A DNA stretch of 20,958 bases from UBA9676 sp036522155 (GTDB taxonomy: Bacteria; Actinomycetota; Actinomycetes; Streptosporangiales; Streptosporangiaceae). The position numbers and the translations under genes are program-made. Under the pieces are notes generated by a model, which was given only the letters and a program-made list of their open reading frames with translations, did no database searches and was not told the DNA's origin. Each line of letters starts with the position of its first letter. Position 1 is the first letter of the stretch. This document shows, piece by piece, positions 20,890 to 20,958 of the stretch. The stretch is from the NCBI GenBank assembly GCA_036522155.1, contig DATDGI010000188.1:1-20958 (forward strand). Direction: 5' to 3'.

Positions 20890-20958
20890 ATGGCAGAAAC
20901 GCCTGCCCCGGCCGCCGAGGAGGAACTGCGCCGCTGGGCGCAGACGAACGCCAGGCGG
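20890..20958 (+). CDS. Start of an unidentified gene, cut by the window edge
   Basis: An ATG at 20890 opens a frame of 23 codons to the window end, beginning MAETPAPAAEEELRRWAQTN and rich in Glu, Ala and Arg. It has an amphipathic helix look. Codon use fits the local GC bias, and a -10-like box stands just upstream. Too little is visible to assign a family. Confidence 0.5.
   Translation, partial: MAETPAPAAEEELRRWAQTNARR

Noticed and set aside
1..20958. CRISPR array, insertion sequence or transposase, or rRNA
   Set aside because: No regularly spaced identical repeats, transposase motifs, terminal inverted repeats around a gene, or rRNA-like stretches were seen.

Overview
The window is very GC-rich DNA. 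GTG starts are frequent, genes overlap tightly through ATGA, GTGA and TAATG junctions, and several gene families are typical of actinobacteria: a GlgM-type GT4 synthase, a PucR/CdaR-like regulator, and a compact sulfite-oxidase-like, FNR and DUF6510 trio. I read it as a chromosomal segment of an actinomycete. I cannot name the genus from this sequence.

Layout, left to right. Positions 1-293 hold the 3' end of a WD40-repeat gene. About 100 bp later (398-440) lies the 3' half of a tRNA-Pro(CGG) gene, from the anticodon loop to the discriminator base, with no 5' half. This looks like the attachment-site scar of a tRNA-targeting integrative element. Its orientation puts the element, including the WD40 gene, to the left and the ordinary chromosome to the right. 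A small two-helix membrane protein follows (587-991). Next is a three-gene rightward run for activated-glucose and glycogen precursors: pgm (1181-2821), glgC (2823-4061) and a glgM/glgA glycosyltransferase (4058-5209). It meets a leftward block head-on at a shared CTAG.

The leftward block runs from 18260 down to 5206. In transcription order it encodes a PucR-family regulator, an acyl-CoA ligase, PHA synthase (phaC), intracellular PHA depolymerase (phaZ), a glutaryl-CoA-dehydrogenase-like acyl-CoA dehydrogenase, a cytoplasmic molybdopterin oxidoreductase, an FNR-type flavoreductase, a DUF6510 zinc-ribbon protein, a 1091-residue multidomain redox protein (ferritin-like, CDGSH, divergent ferredoxin, CDGSH, truncated-globin-like and a conserved C-terminal module), and a glutathionyl-hydroquinone-reductase-like transferase. 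The ligase, phaC, phaZ and dehydrogenase genes are translationally coupled and form a medium-chain-type PHA turnover operon fed from fatty acids.

On the right, divergent from the regulator, are an OmpR-type response regulator and its histidine kinase (18495-20799). The start of another gene is cut by the window edge (20890).

The window therefore places two carbon-reserve systems side by side: glycogen/maltose-1-phosphate and polyhydroxyalkanoate. Redox enzymes and two candidate regulators accompany them. The most interesting non-coding signals are an exact 15-bp motif found upstream of both the regulator and the PHA operon, an array of 11-bp direct repeats before the response regulator, and the tRNA-Pro scar. 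The most interesting protein is the 1091-residue redox fusion, whose globin-like domain appears to have lost its heme-ligating histidine.
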